Shown one piece after another: positions 8,835 to 17,058 of a DNA stretch of 64,000 nucleotides (its first letter is position 1; every line of letters starts with the position of its first letter). The stretch is from Flavobacteriales bacterium (GTDB taxonomy: Bacteria; Bacteroidota; Bacteroidia; Flavobacteriales_F; PHOS-HE28): assembly GCA_016715895.1 (NCBI GenBank), contig JADJXH010000003.1:558001-622000 (forward strand), given 5' to 3'. Below the pieces are notes generated by a model, which made no database searches, was not told the origin of the DNA, and saw nothing but the letters and a program-made list of their open reading frames with translations. The translations under genes were made by a program, and so were the position numbers.

Positions 8835-9440
8835 ATGGCTTTCAAGCGCGCCTTCGATATCGTCTTCGCGAGCGTGGCGTTGGTGCTCCTGCTTCCGCTG
8901 CTGGTGCTCTTCGCCCTCGCGGTGGCCTTCACTTCGCCGGGCGGGGCGTTCTTCCGCCAGGTGCGTGTGGGGCGCCACGGAAGACCGTTCAACCTGTTGA
9001 AGTTCCGCAGCATGCGGCCGGGGAGCGAGGCGCTGGGTCAGCTCACGATCGGTGGCCGCGACCCACGGATCACCGGGGTGGGGCATTTCCTACGGCGGAC
9101 CAAGCTGGATGAACTGCCCCAGCTCTGGAACGTGCTGAAGGGCGACATGAGCGTGGTGGGGCCCCGTCCCGAGGTGCCGCGCTACGTGGCGCTGTACACC
9201 ACCGACCAACGACAGGTGCTCAGCGTCCGCCCCGGCATCACCGGCATGGCCAGCCTGGACTATGTGGACGAGAACGAACTGCTGGCGCGGTCCGACGATC
9301 CGGAACGCACCTACGTGGAGGAGGTGATGCCGGCGAAGCTCGCCCTGGACCTGCGCTACGTGCGCGAGCGCACCTTCGCCCTGGACCTGCGCATCATCGC
9401 AGCCACACTACGCCTCATCTTCAGGGCTCGAGCCGCTTAG
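8835..9440 (+). CDS. Undecaprenyl-phosphate sugar-phosphate transferase (bacterial sugar transferase)
   Basis: 201 aa. An initiating phosphoglycosyl transferase that loads the first sugar-1-phosphate onto undecaprenyl phosphate at the cytoplasmic membrane. There is one hydrophobic segment (residues 10-35), then the family core: KFRSM near residue 58, DELPQLWNVLKGDMSVVGPRPE near residue 95 and the PGITG motif. The length matches the short PglC-like monotopic class rather than the long WbaP/WcaJ class. Last gene of the cluster. An ATG at 8828 in another frame is ignored. The final 20 bases overlap the 3' end of the opposite-strand gene. Confidence 0.92.
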   Translation: MAFKRAFDIVFASVALVLLLPLLVLFALAVAFTSPGGAFFRQVRVGRHGRPFNLLKFRSMRPGSEALGQLTIGGRDPRITGVGHFLRRTKLDELPQLWNVLKGDMSVVGPRPEVPRYVALYTTDQRQVLSVRPGITGMASLDYVDENELLARSDDPERTYVEEVMPAKLALDLRYVRERTFALDLRIIAATLRLIFRARAA

Positions 9441-10314
9441 GCTCATCGGGCATCGGTCCCAACAGCTGGCGCAACCGGTCCAGTTCCGCGGCACGCTCGC
9501 CATCGCCCTGCTTCACGTAGCTGTGGTGCAGGTTGTTCAGCTGGCGCCGAACGATGTCGCGGTTGGTGCAGGGCTGGTAGAAGCCCTCCTGCGGCGCGAT
9601 CTGCAGCTTCTGCAGGAACTCGTCGATCTCGTTGCGGCCCAGGATGTCGCCCTGGCTGAAGGGGTTCACGTAGAACAGGATGTTCTGCTGAAGCCCGCCG
9701 CCCACGCTGCCCTCCTCGAGATAGGCCAGCACGAAGTGGTTCGGCAGGTTCACCCCGCGCAGGGGCAGGTCCAGGTCCTCGGCCACCACCTGATAGATGA
9801 TCGACAGGGAAAGCGGGTTGCCCTTGCGGCTGTCGAGCACATCGTTGATGTAGCTGTTCTGCGGGGCGTGGTAGTTGCGTTTGTTGCCCTTGAAGCCGTG
9901 CACCTGAAAGAAGATGTGGTTGAACACCCGCACCTTCTCGAAGGCGGTGAGGTGGTCGTTCAGCTCCAGCCAGATGTCCTGCCGGATGGCGGCCAAGCGG
10001 GCCTTGATCCGTTGCTCGTCCAGGTCGGGATACCGATAGCGGCATACGATGAGGGCGCCTTCGAGCAGGTCCTCGCAGCCGCGGTCGCACCAGTCCTTCA
10101 ACCGGGCCTCCACATGGTCCAGATGCAGGGTGTGCAGCAGGTCCTCCACGCGGGAACGGAAGAGGTCGCCCTGGTCGTCGATCTCCCATGCCCGCTCCAG
10201 CACAGGCCGCACGCGGTCGCCGAGCGATACGATGCGCGACCTGACCTGTGCGTAGATGTCCTCGTCGGGATCGTCGATCAGGGTGATCAACGCCTGGATC
10301 TCGTTCTCGCTCAT
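9421..10314 (-). CDS. SirB1/transglutaminase-like family protein
   Basis: 297 aa. The central region (residues 120-215) matches the SirB1-type transglutaminase-like domain, with a conserved DVLDSRKGNPLSLSIIYQ block followed by LRGVNLPNHFVLAY; His in PNHF is a likely core residue. The N-terminal 100 residues are helical and HEAT-like (LIDDPDEDIYAQVRSRIVSLG). The family is widespread and its biochemical role is unsettled. It is transcribed alone from a TACTTTCG element 29 bases upstream. Its stop lies inside the end of the convergent sugar transferase gene, giving a 20-base antisense overlap. Confidence 0.85.
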   Translation of the reverse strand: MSENEIQALITLIDDPDEDIYAQVRSRIVSLGDRVRPVLERAWEIDDQGDLFRSRVEDLLHTLHLDHVEARLKDWCDRGCEDLLEGALIVCRYRYPDLDEQRIKARLAAIRQDIWLELNDHLTAFEKVRVFNHIFFQVHGFKGNKRNYHAPQNSYINDVLDSRKGNPLSLSIIYQVVAEDLDLPLRGVNLPNHFVLAYLEEGSVGGGLQQNILFYVNPFSQGDILGRNEIDEFLQKLQIAPQEGFYQPCTNRDIVRRQLNNLHHSYVKQGDGERAAELDRLRQLLGPMPDEPKRLEP

Positions 10315-10343
10315 GCCCCCCGATGGCCGTTGCCCGGCCTCGA

Positions 10344-10351
10344 CGAAAGTA
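10344..10351 (-). promoter_or_regulatory. -7 element TACTTTCG
   Basis: Reads TACTTTCG on the minus strand, one base off TAnnTTTG, 29 bases before the ATG at 10314. The identical octamer stands before the genes at 33384 and 43408. Confidence 0.45.
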
Positions 10352-10399
10352 CCCGGGGCCCTCCGGGGGCGCGGTGCCCCGTCGGCGTACTTTCAACCA

Positions 10400-11299
10400 C
10401 TAGGCTGTTGATCGCTCCAGCACTTCGCCCACCATGGTCCGCACGGCGGCATGATGGTCCCGGCTGAACTCGCGGCGGAAGCGGTTGGCCACCACCGTGC
10501 ACACCGTGCAGGTGCGGTGCCCGAGCAGCGCGCCCAGGCCATAGAGCGCACTGGTCTCCATCTCGTAATTGGCGATGCGCAGGCCATCGTGCCGGAAATC
10601 GGTGAAGCGCGCGTTCAGCCCCTCCACCGCCGTGCCGAGGCGCAGCTGCCGCCCCTGCGGGCCGTAGAACCCGCCCGCCGTGGCGGTGATGCCCGCATGG
10701 TTGCCTTCGGCCATCACCCGCACGAGCTCGGCATCGCCCGTGGCGAGGTAGGGCCGGGGCAGCGCCTCGGGCCATGGCACGTGCGCCATGAAGGCGTTCA
10801 GCACCTCCCGTTCATGCGCGTCCTGCTCGTGGGCGTAGTAGTGCAGCACGTTGTCGAGGCCGAGGCCGTGGGTGCTGACGATGCGCGCGTCCACGGGGAT
10901 GTCGGGCTGCAGCGATCCACAGGTGCCCAGCCGCACGATGCGCAGGCTCCGATGCGTATCGAGCGGCGTGCGCCGTTCCAGATCGATGTTCACCAGCGCG
11001 TCCAGCTCGTTCAGGACGATGTCGATGTTGTCCGTGCCGATGCCGGTGGCCAGCGCGGTGATCCGGGTGCCGTGGTACACCCCGGTGTGAGAAACGAACT
11101 CCCGGTTCTGGGCGCGGTGCTCGATGCGCTCGAACAGGGCGCTGATGGTGGCGATGCGGCCGGGATCGCCGGCGACCAGGACCAGGTCGCCCACATGCTC
11201 CGGGCGCAGGCCGAGGTGGTACACCGAACCATCGGGGCCCAGCACGAGCTCGCTATCGGCCAGAGGGCTGCCGGCGGGGATCGTTCGCGAGGCACGCAT
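10400..11299 (-). CDS. Nucleoside phosphorylase (PNP/UDP phosphorylase family)
   Basis: 299 aa. Probably cleaves a nucleoside with phosphate to a free base and (deoxy)ribose-1-phosphate in salvage. It shows the phosphate loop VAGDPGRI near residue 42, the GTCGSL motif near residue 127, and NYEMETSALYGL near residue 243, where the Glu of the MEx(S/T) motif binds the ribose hydroxyls. These are hallmarks of the uridine phosphorylase branch, but base specificity cannot be assigned. Last gene of a four-gene minus operon that starts at 12873; the preceding DUF4197 gene ends seven bases upstream. Confidence 0.88.
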   Translation of the reverse strand: MRASRTIPAGSPLADSELVLGPDGSVYHLGLRPEHVGDLVLVAGDPGRIATISALFERIEHRAQNREFVSHTGVYHGTRITALATGIGTDNIDIVLNELDALVNIDLERRTPLDTHRSLRIVRLGTCGSLQPDIPVDARIVSTHGLGLDNVLHYYAHEQDAHEREVLNAFMAHVPWPEALPRPYLATGDAELVRVMAEGNHAGITATAGGFYGPQGRQLRLGTAVEGLNARFTDFRHDGLRIANYEMETSALYGLGALLGHRTCTVCTVVANRFRREFSRDHHAAVRTMVGEVLERSTA

Positions 11300-11306
11300 G
11301 CGGACG

Positions 11307-12050
11307 TCAGTTGCCGAACACCCGCTTCAGCAGGTCGGTGGTGCGCGCCAGGGGGTTCTCGCGGATCTTCCGCTCCTCGTCCGCCAGCAGGGTGAACAGC
11401 CCGATGATGGCCTTGTCGGTGACATAGGCATTGAGGTCGGGATCCACCGCCTTGCCACCCGTGAACAGGGCCGCCCCGTTGTACGCGTTGGCCAGCGGTG
11501 TCCAGTAGCTGGTGAGGGCGACCTGGGCGGTGGCCTTTTCCACGATGGGACGGAAGCGGCCGGTGAGAGCCTCGGTGGTGCGCTGCCGCAGCAGGGTGGT
11601 CGCCGCGTCGGGCCCGCCTTTGAGGATCGCGAATCCGTCCTCCACGCTCAGGCCCGTGATGGCGTCCACGAACACCGGCACGGCCTCCTTCACCGCGGTC
11701 TCGGCGGCCTTGTTCATGGTGCGCTCGAAATCCTCCACCGGTTTGGTCATGCCCAGGCCCAGCAGGGTGGTGCGCACCTTCTCGGCCTCGGCGGGGAAGG
11801 GGATGCGGATGCGTGGCTCGTTCCAGAAACCGCCGTCGGCGCCGGCCAGGTCCACGCTGCGCTGGCTGCCCACCTCCAGCGCCTGCTTCAGTCCGCGCAC
11901 CACCTCCTCGTTGCTGAGGCCTGCGCCGCTTCCCGCACCACCCAGCATCTGGCCCGCGGTGCCCAGGATGCCCTGCAGATCCTGTGCACGAGGGATCAGC
12001 GGCATGGCGAGGAGGGCGAAGAGGCCCAGGACGTGGAAGGAAGTTCTCAT
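11307..12050 (-). CDS. DUF4197 exported protein
   Basis: 247 aa. An N-terminal signal peptide (MRTSFHVLGLFALLAMPLIPRA) is followed by the DUF4197 body: LSNEEVVRGLKQALEVGSQRSV, a helical middle and a C-terminal DEERKIRENPLARTTDLL block. The function of the family is unknown; it is predicted periplasmic. The ATG at 12050 overlaps the stop of the thioesterase gene by four bases and gives a clean signal peptide, so the longer upstream reading is rejected. Confidence 0.88.
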   Translation of the reverse strand: MRTSFHVLGLFALLAMPLIPRAQDLQGILGTAGQMLGGAGSGAGLSNEEVVRGLKQALEVGSQRSVDLAGADGGFWNEPRIRIPFPAEAEKVRTTLLGLGMTKPVEDFERTMNKAAETAVKEAVPVFVDAITGLSVEDGFAILKGGPDAATTLLRQRTTEALTGRFRPIVEKATAQVALTSYWTPLANAYNGAALFTGGKAVDPDLNAYVTDKAIIGLFTLLADEERKIRENPLARTTDLLKRVFGN

Positions 12051-12466
12051 GGTCGTGCGTCCTGGTCCAGGACGAGGCGGATGCGTTCGGGGATGGGGAT
12101 CGTGGTGTGGGTGAGGTAGTTGAAGCACACCATCACACTGCGGCCCTCGGCACACAAGGTCCGTGCCGCGCCGTTCAGCACGTGCACCCCATAGGCCAGC
12201 TCGAAGCTCCTGCCACCCACGCGGGTGCACCAGCAGTCCACCTCCACCCGGTCGTTCAGCCGCACCGGACGCCGGTAGTCCACCTCGTTGCGGCCGAGGA
12301 TGAGCCCTTCACTGGTCCAGTCATGCTCCGCTCCGAAGAGCGGGTTCAGGTAGCTCATGCGCGCCAGTTCGAAATACTGGAGGTACACGGCGTTGTGCAC
12401 ATGCCTGGCCATGTCCACATCGGCGAACCGCACCTGGATGGGGGTGGTGACCACGCGCAGGGCCAT
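12047..12466 (-). CDS. Acyl-CoA thioesterase, 4-HBT hotdog family
   Basis: 139 aa. A hotdog-fold thioesterase with the YbgC/FadM signature VRFADVDMARHVHNAVYLQYFE near residues 12-35; Asp in the DVDMARHVHN segment is the expected catalytic acid. It likely hydrolyses a fatty or short acyl-CoA in the cytosol. Length fits a single hotdog domain. It begins two bases after the upstream hypothetical gene and overlaps the downstream DUF4197 gene by four, so the three are translated from one message. Confidence 0.9.
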   Translation of the reverse strand: MALRVVTTPIQVRFADVDMARHVHNAVYLQYFELARMSYLNPLFGAEHDWTSEGLILGRNEVDYRRPVRLNDRVEVDCWCTRVGGRSFELAYGVHVLNGAARTLCAEGRSVMVCFNYLTHTTIPIPERIRLVLDQDARP

Positions 12467-12468
12467 CC

Positions 12469-12873
12469 TCAGGACATGGGGTTCAGGATCACCGAGAAGA
12501 CCACGATGCTGTTGGGGTCGCGGTCGTAGTAGAGCTTGTCCAGCGCGTCCAGCACGTTCTTGGCCCGGAAGTACGAGGTCTGGAGCAGGTTCTCCCCACG
12601 CATCGTCCACTGGATGGTGTAGGAGCTTTCGCGTTCCTTGTAGACACGCACGTAGTCCAGCATGGCCCGGAGGGCATCGAGCCGGTCGCTTCCGTCGGTG
12701 CTGTGGAACAGAAAGCTCTGGTTGTGGCGCGGATTGATGGTGATGAGGTAGAGCTTCGTGCGTCCACCGGGCGCCGGCTCGAAGTTGAAGACCAGCCCGT
12801 CCGGCCCCACGCCGATGTGCTCGGCGATCTCCTTCTGCACCTTGGCGATGTCCAGGTTCTTGTCTCGGGTCAT
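12469..12873 (-). CDS. Conserved hypothetical protein, first gene of a four-gene operon
   Basis: 134 aa, soluble, no signal peptide or membrane segment, mixed alpha/beta composition. I do not recognise the family. Two features stand out: a central GGRTKLYLITINPRHNQSFLFHSTDG strand-rich stretch and a C-terminal VLDALDKLYYDRDPNSIVVF stretch. The ATG at 12873 is preferred over upstream in-frame codons because it lies just downstream of a perfect TACCTTTG promoter element. It is followed at two bases by the thioesterase. Confidence 0.7.
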   Translation of the reverse strand: MTRDKNLDIAKVQKEIAEHIGVGPDGLVFNFEPAPGGRTKLYLITINPRHNQSFLFHSTDGSDRLDALRAMLDYVRVYKERESSYTIQWTMRGENLLQTSYFRAKNVLDALDKLYYDRDPNSIVVFSVILNPMS

Positions 12874-12896
12874 GGGCGGGTGGTGGATGAGGGCGG

Positions 12897-12904
12897 CAAA
12901 GGTA
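12897..12904 (-). promoter_or_regulatory. -7 element TACCTTTG
   Basis: Exact TAnnTTTG match on the minus strand, 23 bases upstream of the ATG at 12873, for the hypothetical-thioesterase-DUF4197-phosphorylase operon. It sits only seven bases beyond the stop of the gene upstream. Confidence 0.6.
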
Positions 12905-12910
12905 CCCCGC

Positions 12911-14791
12911 CTAGTGCGGCCGGGCCTCATCGAGCGCCTCGAAGACCGAGTTCCGGCTGCGGTACTCGGGCACCAGGGCCTTCATGCGGGCCACGAGCAC
13001 CTCGGGCGCGGCCATGTGCGCCATGACGGCGATGGACCGGATCTCCTCCAGGGTTCCGGGCGGCGGAGCGCCCTGATCACGGCCGATGAGGATGCGCGGG
13101 TGGTGCGTCGGCTGGGTGTCCTCCCTTGCCGCCAGCAGTTCCTCGTAGAGCTTCTCGCCCGGACGCAGGCCGGTGTGGCGGATGGCGATGTCGCGCCCGG
13201 GTTCCTTGCCGCTGAGGCGGATCATGCGCTCGGCCAGGTCCTGGATGCACACGGGCGCCCCCATGTCGAAGACGTACACCTCGCCACCCTGGCCCATGGT
13301 CCCGGCCTCCAACACCAGCCGGCAGGCCTCGGGGATGGTCATGAAGTAGCGCGTCACCTCGGGATGGGTCACCGTCACCGGTCCACCGGCGGCGATCTGC
13401 CTGCGGAACAGGGGGATCACCGATCCGCTGGAACCGAGCACGTTGCCGAAGCGCGTGGTGATGAACCGCGTGGACGTGCCTTGCGCGTGCAGGGCGCGGA
13501 GGCAGAGCTCGGCCACGCGTTTGGTGGCGCCCATCACGCTGGTGGGGTTCACGGCCTTGTCGGTGCTCACCAGCACGAGGTCGCGCACCCCGTGCCGAAC
13601 ACAGGCTTCGGCAACATTCAGCGTTCCGCCCACATTGGTGCGCACCGCCTCGGCGGGTTGCAGCTCCATCAGCGGAACGTGCTTGTAGGCCGCTGCATGG
13701 AAGACCACCGTGGGACGGTGCAGCGCGATGAGCCGGTCCACGGCTTCCGCCTCGCGCACATCACCCACCACCGCGGCGAGCTCGAGATCCGGCCCGGTGC
13801 GGTCCAGTTCCACGGAGAGATCGTGCAGCGGACTCTCCGCCTGGTCCAGCAGCACCAGTCGCGACACCCCGAGGGCCGCCAGCTGGCGGCACAGTTCACT
13901 GCCGATGCTGCCTGCGGCCCCGGTGACCAGGACGCGTTCGCCCGCGAACCGCGAGCGCACCACCGAATCGTCCAGCCGGATGATGGGGCGCCCCAGCAGG
14001 TCCTCGATGTGCACCTCACGGATCTGGCCGGCGCTGAGCTGCCCGTTGATCCAGGCGTTCACCGGAGGGATGCTGCGCACCTGCACCCTGGCGGCCATGC
14101 AGGCGTCCACCACCTTCCGCCGGTGCTCCGGATCGGGGTTCATGATGGCGATGATCACCTGTTGCACCTCGCCACCGGCGAGCAGGCCGGGCAGCCGGTC
14201 GGTGTGCCATACCTCCACGCCTTCGAGCCTCCGCCCGGTCTTGCGCGGATCATCGTCCACGAAGGCCGCCACGGCATAGCGCACCGAGCCTTCCCGCTCG
14301 AGGGTGCGCTTGGTGATCAACCCGGCCTCGCCCGCCCCATGGATCACCACGTTCACGCGTTCCTTTCCACTGCCGCGGGCCTTCAGGTAGAGCAGCTTCA
14401 CGGCGATGCGCGAGGCGATCATGGCGATGAGGGCGCCCATCGTCTCGATGATGAGCACCGAGAAGGGGAGGAGGTAGCGGCCGTCCACCGCGGCTTCCCG
14501 GACCAGGTTGAGCAGGGCCAGCACCACCGATCCGGCCACCACGGTGAAGAAAATGCGGCGTGCGTCCTCCGTGCCCGTATGGCGCACCATGCCCCGCTGG
14601 ATGCCGGCCAGCAGGAAGGAGCCCGACCGTACGGCCAGATAGATGGGGAGCACGGGGCCCAGCAGCCGCCACTCGAGCGGCGGCACCTGGAAGTTGAAGC
14701 GAAGCTGGTAGGCGGCCACCAGCGCCGTCAGGCAGAGGCCGAGGTCCAGCAACAGGACCGCCCAGCGGGGAAAGGCCTTCGCGCGTTCCAT
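12911..14791 (-). CDS. Membrane-anchored UDP-N-acetylglucosamine 4,6-dehydratase-like protein (CapD/WbpM family)
   Basis: 626 aa. About four N-terminal membrane segments (residues 10-125), a first nucleotide-binding-like domain (VVIHGAGEAG near residue 150) and a C-terminal extended SDR domain starting with VTGAAGSIGSE near residue 288. The catalytic stretch reads STDKAVNPTSVMGATKR near residue 410; the usual SDR Tyr is replaced by Met, as in WbpM/FlaA1 dehydratases, with Lys retained. It makes 4-keto-6-deoxy sugar nucleotides, the natural substrate for the aminotransferase at 7599-8831. The Met start at 14791 is chosen over longer readings because the promoter element lies just upstream. Confidence 0.92.
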   Translation of the reverse strand: MERAKAFPRWAVLLLDLGLCLTALVAAYQLRFNFQVPPLEWRLLGPVLPIYLAVRSGSFLLAGIQRGMVRHTGTEDARRIFFTVVAGSVVLALLNLVREAAVDGRYLLPFSVLIIETMGALIAMIASRIAVKLLYLKARGSGKERVNVVIHGAGEAGLITKRTLEREGSVRYAVAAFVDDDPRKTGRRLEGVEVWHTDRLPGLLAGGEVQQVIIAIMNPDPEHRRKVVDACMAARVQVRSIPPVNAWINGQLSAGQIREVHIEDLLGRPIIRLDDSVVRSRFAGERVLVTGAAGSIGSELCRQLAALGVSRLVLLDQAESPLHDLSVELDRTGPDLELAAVVGDVREAEAVDRLIALHRPTVVFHAAAYKHVPLMELQPAEAVRTNVGGTLNVAEACVRHGVRDLVLVSTDKAVNPTSVMGATKRVAELCLRALHAQGTSTRFITTRFGNVLGSSGSVIPLFRRQIAAGGPVTVTHPEVTRYFMTIPEACRLVLEAGTMGQGGEVYVFDMGAPVCIQDLAERMIRLSGKEPGRDIAIRHTGLRPGEKLYEELLAAREDTQPTHHPRILIGRDQGAPPPGTLEEIRSIAVMAHMAAPEVLVARMKALVPEYRSRNSVFEALDEARPH

Positions 14792-14804
14792 GCAGCGTGC
14801 CGGG

Positions 14805-14812
14805 CCAAGGTA
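14805..14812 (-). promoter_or_regulatory. -7 element TACCTTGG
   Basis: Minus-strand TACCTTGG, one mismatch to TAnnTTTG, 13 bases before the dehydratase ATG. It lies back to back with a plus-strand element for the GT4 gene. Confidence 0.45.
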
Positions 14813-14841
14813 CGGGACGCCTGCGCGTCGCGGCCGTGGGT

Positions 14842-14849
14842 TTTCTTTG
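14842..14849 (+). promoter_or_regulatory. -7 element TTTCTTTG
   Basis: One mismatch to TAnnTTTG, nine bases before the ATG at 14859. It pairs with the minus-strand element at 14805-14812 to form a compact divergent promoter region. Confidence 0.45.
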
Positions 14850-14858
14850 CGGTCCCCG

Positions 14859-15992
14859 ATGCCCCGCATCCTGTTCATCGGCGCGCACCGACGCGACCGC
14901 TCCCCGAGCCAGCGCTACCGGTTCGACCAGTTCATCCCTTACTGGGAGGAGCACGGCTTCTCCGTCCACTACGCCTCGCTGATCGACGAGGCCGATGATG
15001 CGGTCTTCTACACCCCCGGCAACCTGGCGGCCAAGGCGCGCATCTTCCTCAAGAGCTACCGCCTGCGCCGGCAGCACGTGGCCATGGCCGCGCACTTCGA
15101 CCTGGTCTTCATCCAGCGCGAGGCCTTCATGACCGGGAGCACGCGCTTCGAAAGGGCCCTCGCGCGGAGCGGACCGCCGGTGATCTACGACTTCGACGAT
15201 GCCATCTGGCACATGGACGTCAGTGACGGCAACCGGCGGCTGCGCTGGTTGAAGGATCCCGGAAAGACGGCCACCCTGATCCGGCTCGCCCACCATGTGA
15301 TCGCAGGAAATGCCTACCTGGCGGATTACGCCCTGAAGCACAATCCGCAGGTGGAGGTGATCCCCACGGTGATCGACACGGAGCGCTACCGGCCACGGGT
15401 GCATGGGCCATCCGCCGGGCCTGTCGTGATCGGCTGGACCGGCAGCCAGACCAGCATGGCCCACCTGCGGAAGGTGACGCCCATGCTGCAGGATCTTGGG
15501 CGGCGCTGGGGCGACCGCATCCACCTGCGGGTGGTGAGCGACCGCCCCTTCACGCTGCCGGGGCTGCACGTGGAGAACGTGCCCTGGCGAAGCAGCACCG
15601 AGCCGGAGGACCTGGCCCCGATGGACATCGGCATCATGCCCCTGCGCGACGACCCGTGGAGCCGGGGCAAATGCGGGCTCAAGGGCCTTCAGTACATGGC
15701 CATGGGCGTGCCCCCCGTGATGTCGCCCGTGGGCGTCAACACCGGCATCGTGCGCGACGGGGAGAACGGCTTCCTGGCCGCGGACCAGGCGGAATGGCTG
15801 GAGAAGCTCGGCCTGCTGATCCAGGATGCCGACCTTCGTGGCCGGCTGGGCCGCGCCGCGCGCCGGACCGTGGAGGAGGGCTTTTCCACCGTGGCCTGGC
15901 GCGACCATTACATCGACCTGTTCAACCACCTCATCAGAACCCATGGGAACCCACACCGAACTGAAGACCACCGCGCTGCGGCACGTGCATGA
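14859..15992 (+). CDS. Family 4 glycosyltransferase
   Basis: 377 aa, GT-B fold. The N-terminal domain (MPRILFIGAHRRDRSPSQRY) carries the YDFDDAIWH motif near residue 112; the C-terminal domain has WTGSQTSMAHL near residue 195, the donor-binding KCGLKGLQYMAMGVPPV motif near residue 270 and NGFLA near residue 305. It likely extends a polysaccharide in the cytosol. The start at 14859 follows a promoter-like TTTCTTTG. It diverges from the dehydratase gene, which suggests a shared glycan pathway. The last 50 bases overlap gcvT in another frame. Confidence 0.85.
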   Translation: MPRILFIGAHRRDRSPSQRYRFDQFIPYWEEHGFSVHYASLIDEADDAVFYTPGNLAAKARIFLKSYRLRRQHVAMAAHFDLVFIQREAFMTGSTRFERALARSGPPVIYDFDDAIWHMDVSDGNRRLRWLKDPGKTATLIRLAHHVIAGNAYLADYALKHNPQVEVIPTVIDTERYRPRVHGPSAGPVVIGWTGSQTSMAHLRKVTPMLQDLGRRWGDRIHLRVVSDRPFTLPGLHVENVPWRSSTEPEDLAPMDIGIMPLRDDPWSRGKCGLKGLQYMAMGVPPVMSPVGVNTGIVRDGENGFLAADQAEWLEKLGLLIQDADLRGRLGRAARRTVEEGFSTVAWRDHYIDLFNHLIRTHGNPHRTEDHRAAARA

Positions 15993-17058
15993 AGCCCTCG
16001 GCGCCAAGATGGTGCCCTTCGCCGGCTTCCTGATGCCCGTGCAGTACAGCGGCGTCACCGACGAGCACCTCGCCGTGCGCAACGGGGTGGGCCTGTTCGA
16101 TGTGAGCCACATGGGCGAGTTCCTCGTCCGCGGCCCCGGTGCGCTCGACCTCATCCAGCGCGTCACCAGCAACGACGCCTCCAAGCTCACCGTGGGCAAG
16201 GTGCAGTACAGCTGCCTGCCCAACGACACCGGCGGCATCGTGGATGACCTGCTCGTGTACCGGATGCAGCACCAGGACGACCACCACTACGTGTTGGTGG
16301 TGAACGCCGGCAACATCGCCAAGGACTGGAACTGGATCAACGCGCACAACACGTTCGACGCCGCACTGGAGGACATCAGCGACCACATGGGCCTGCTCGC
16401 CGTGCAGGGTCCCAAGGCCACGGCCACCCTTCAGGGCCTCTTCGAGGTGGACCTGTCGGCGATGGCCTACTACACGGCCCAGTACGCCGAGATGAAGGGC
16501 GTGGGCCTGGTGCTCATCAGCGCCACGGGCTACACCGGTGCGGGCGGCTTCGAGGTGTACGTGCCCAACCCCCTGGCCGAAAAGGCCTGGAACGCGATCA
16601 TGGCGGCGGGCGCGGCCCACGGGATCAAGCCGTGCGGACTGGCCGCGCGCGACACCCTGCGGCTGGAGATGGGCTTCTGCCTGTACGGCAACGACATCGA
16701 TGACAGCACGTCGCCCATCGAGGCCGGCCTGGGCTGGATCACCAAGTTCACCAAGGACTTCATACATTCTGCGGCCTTGAAAGCACAGAAGGACAGCGGT
16801 ACGGCGCGGCGGCTGGTGGGCTTCGAGCTCGTGGACCGCGGCATCCCGCGCCACGGACACAGCGTGGTGGACGCCGCCGGGGCCGTGATCGGCACGGTGA
16901 CCAGCGGCACCCACAGCCCGTCCCTGCAGAAGGCCATCGGACTGGCGTACGTGCCCACGGCCCTGGCCGCACCAGGGTCGGAGCTGTTCATCGATGTGCG
17001 CGGCAAGGCCCTTCGCGCCAAGGTGGTGGCGCTGCCCTTCTACAAGGCCCCCGCATGA
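15943..17058 (+). CDS. gcvT: Glycine cleavage system T protein (aminomethyltransferase)
   Basis: 371 aa, normal length. It transfers the methylene group from lipoyl-bound aminomethyl on H protein to tetrahydrofolate, releasing ammonia. Family features are GAKMVPFAGFLMPVQY at residues 19-34, LFDVSHMGEF near residue 52, the GYTGAGGFEVY segment near residue 190 and ARDTLRLEMGFCLYGND near residue 234. No other glycine cleavage gene is present in the window. Start chosen at the ATG at 15943; upstream in-frame sequence has no matching N-terminus. It overlaps GT4 by 50 bases and comB by four. Confidence 0.95.
   Translation: MGTHTELKTTALRHVHEALGAKMVPFAGFLMPVQYSGVTDEHLAVRNGVGLFDVSHMGEFLVRGPGALDLIQRVTSNDASKLTVGKVQYSCLPNDTGGIVDDLLVYRMQHQDDHHYVLVVNAGNIAKDWNWINAHNTFDAALEDISDHMGLLAVQGPKATATLQGLFEVDLSAMAYYTAQYAEMKGVGLVLISATGYTGAGGFEVYVPNPLAEKAWNAIMAAGAAHGIKPCGLAARDTLRLEMGFCLYGNDIDDSTSPIEAGLGWITKFTKDFIHSAALKAQKDSGTARRLVGFELVDRGIPRHGHSVVDAAGAVIGTVTSGTHSPSLQKAIGLAYVPTALAAPGSELFIDVRGKALRAKVVALPFYKAPA

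Noticed and set aside
12758..14998. 746-codon open frame on the plus strand opposite the 4,6-dehydratase
   Set aside because: Antisense to a clear CapD/WbpM gene; rich in H, A, G and R with no domain.
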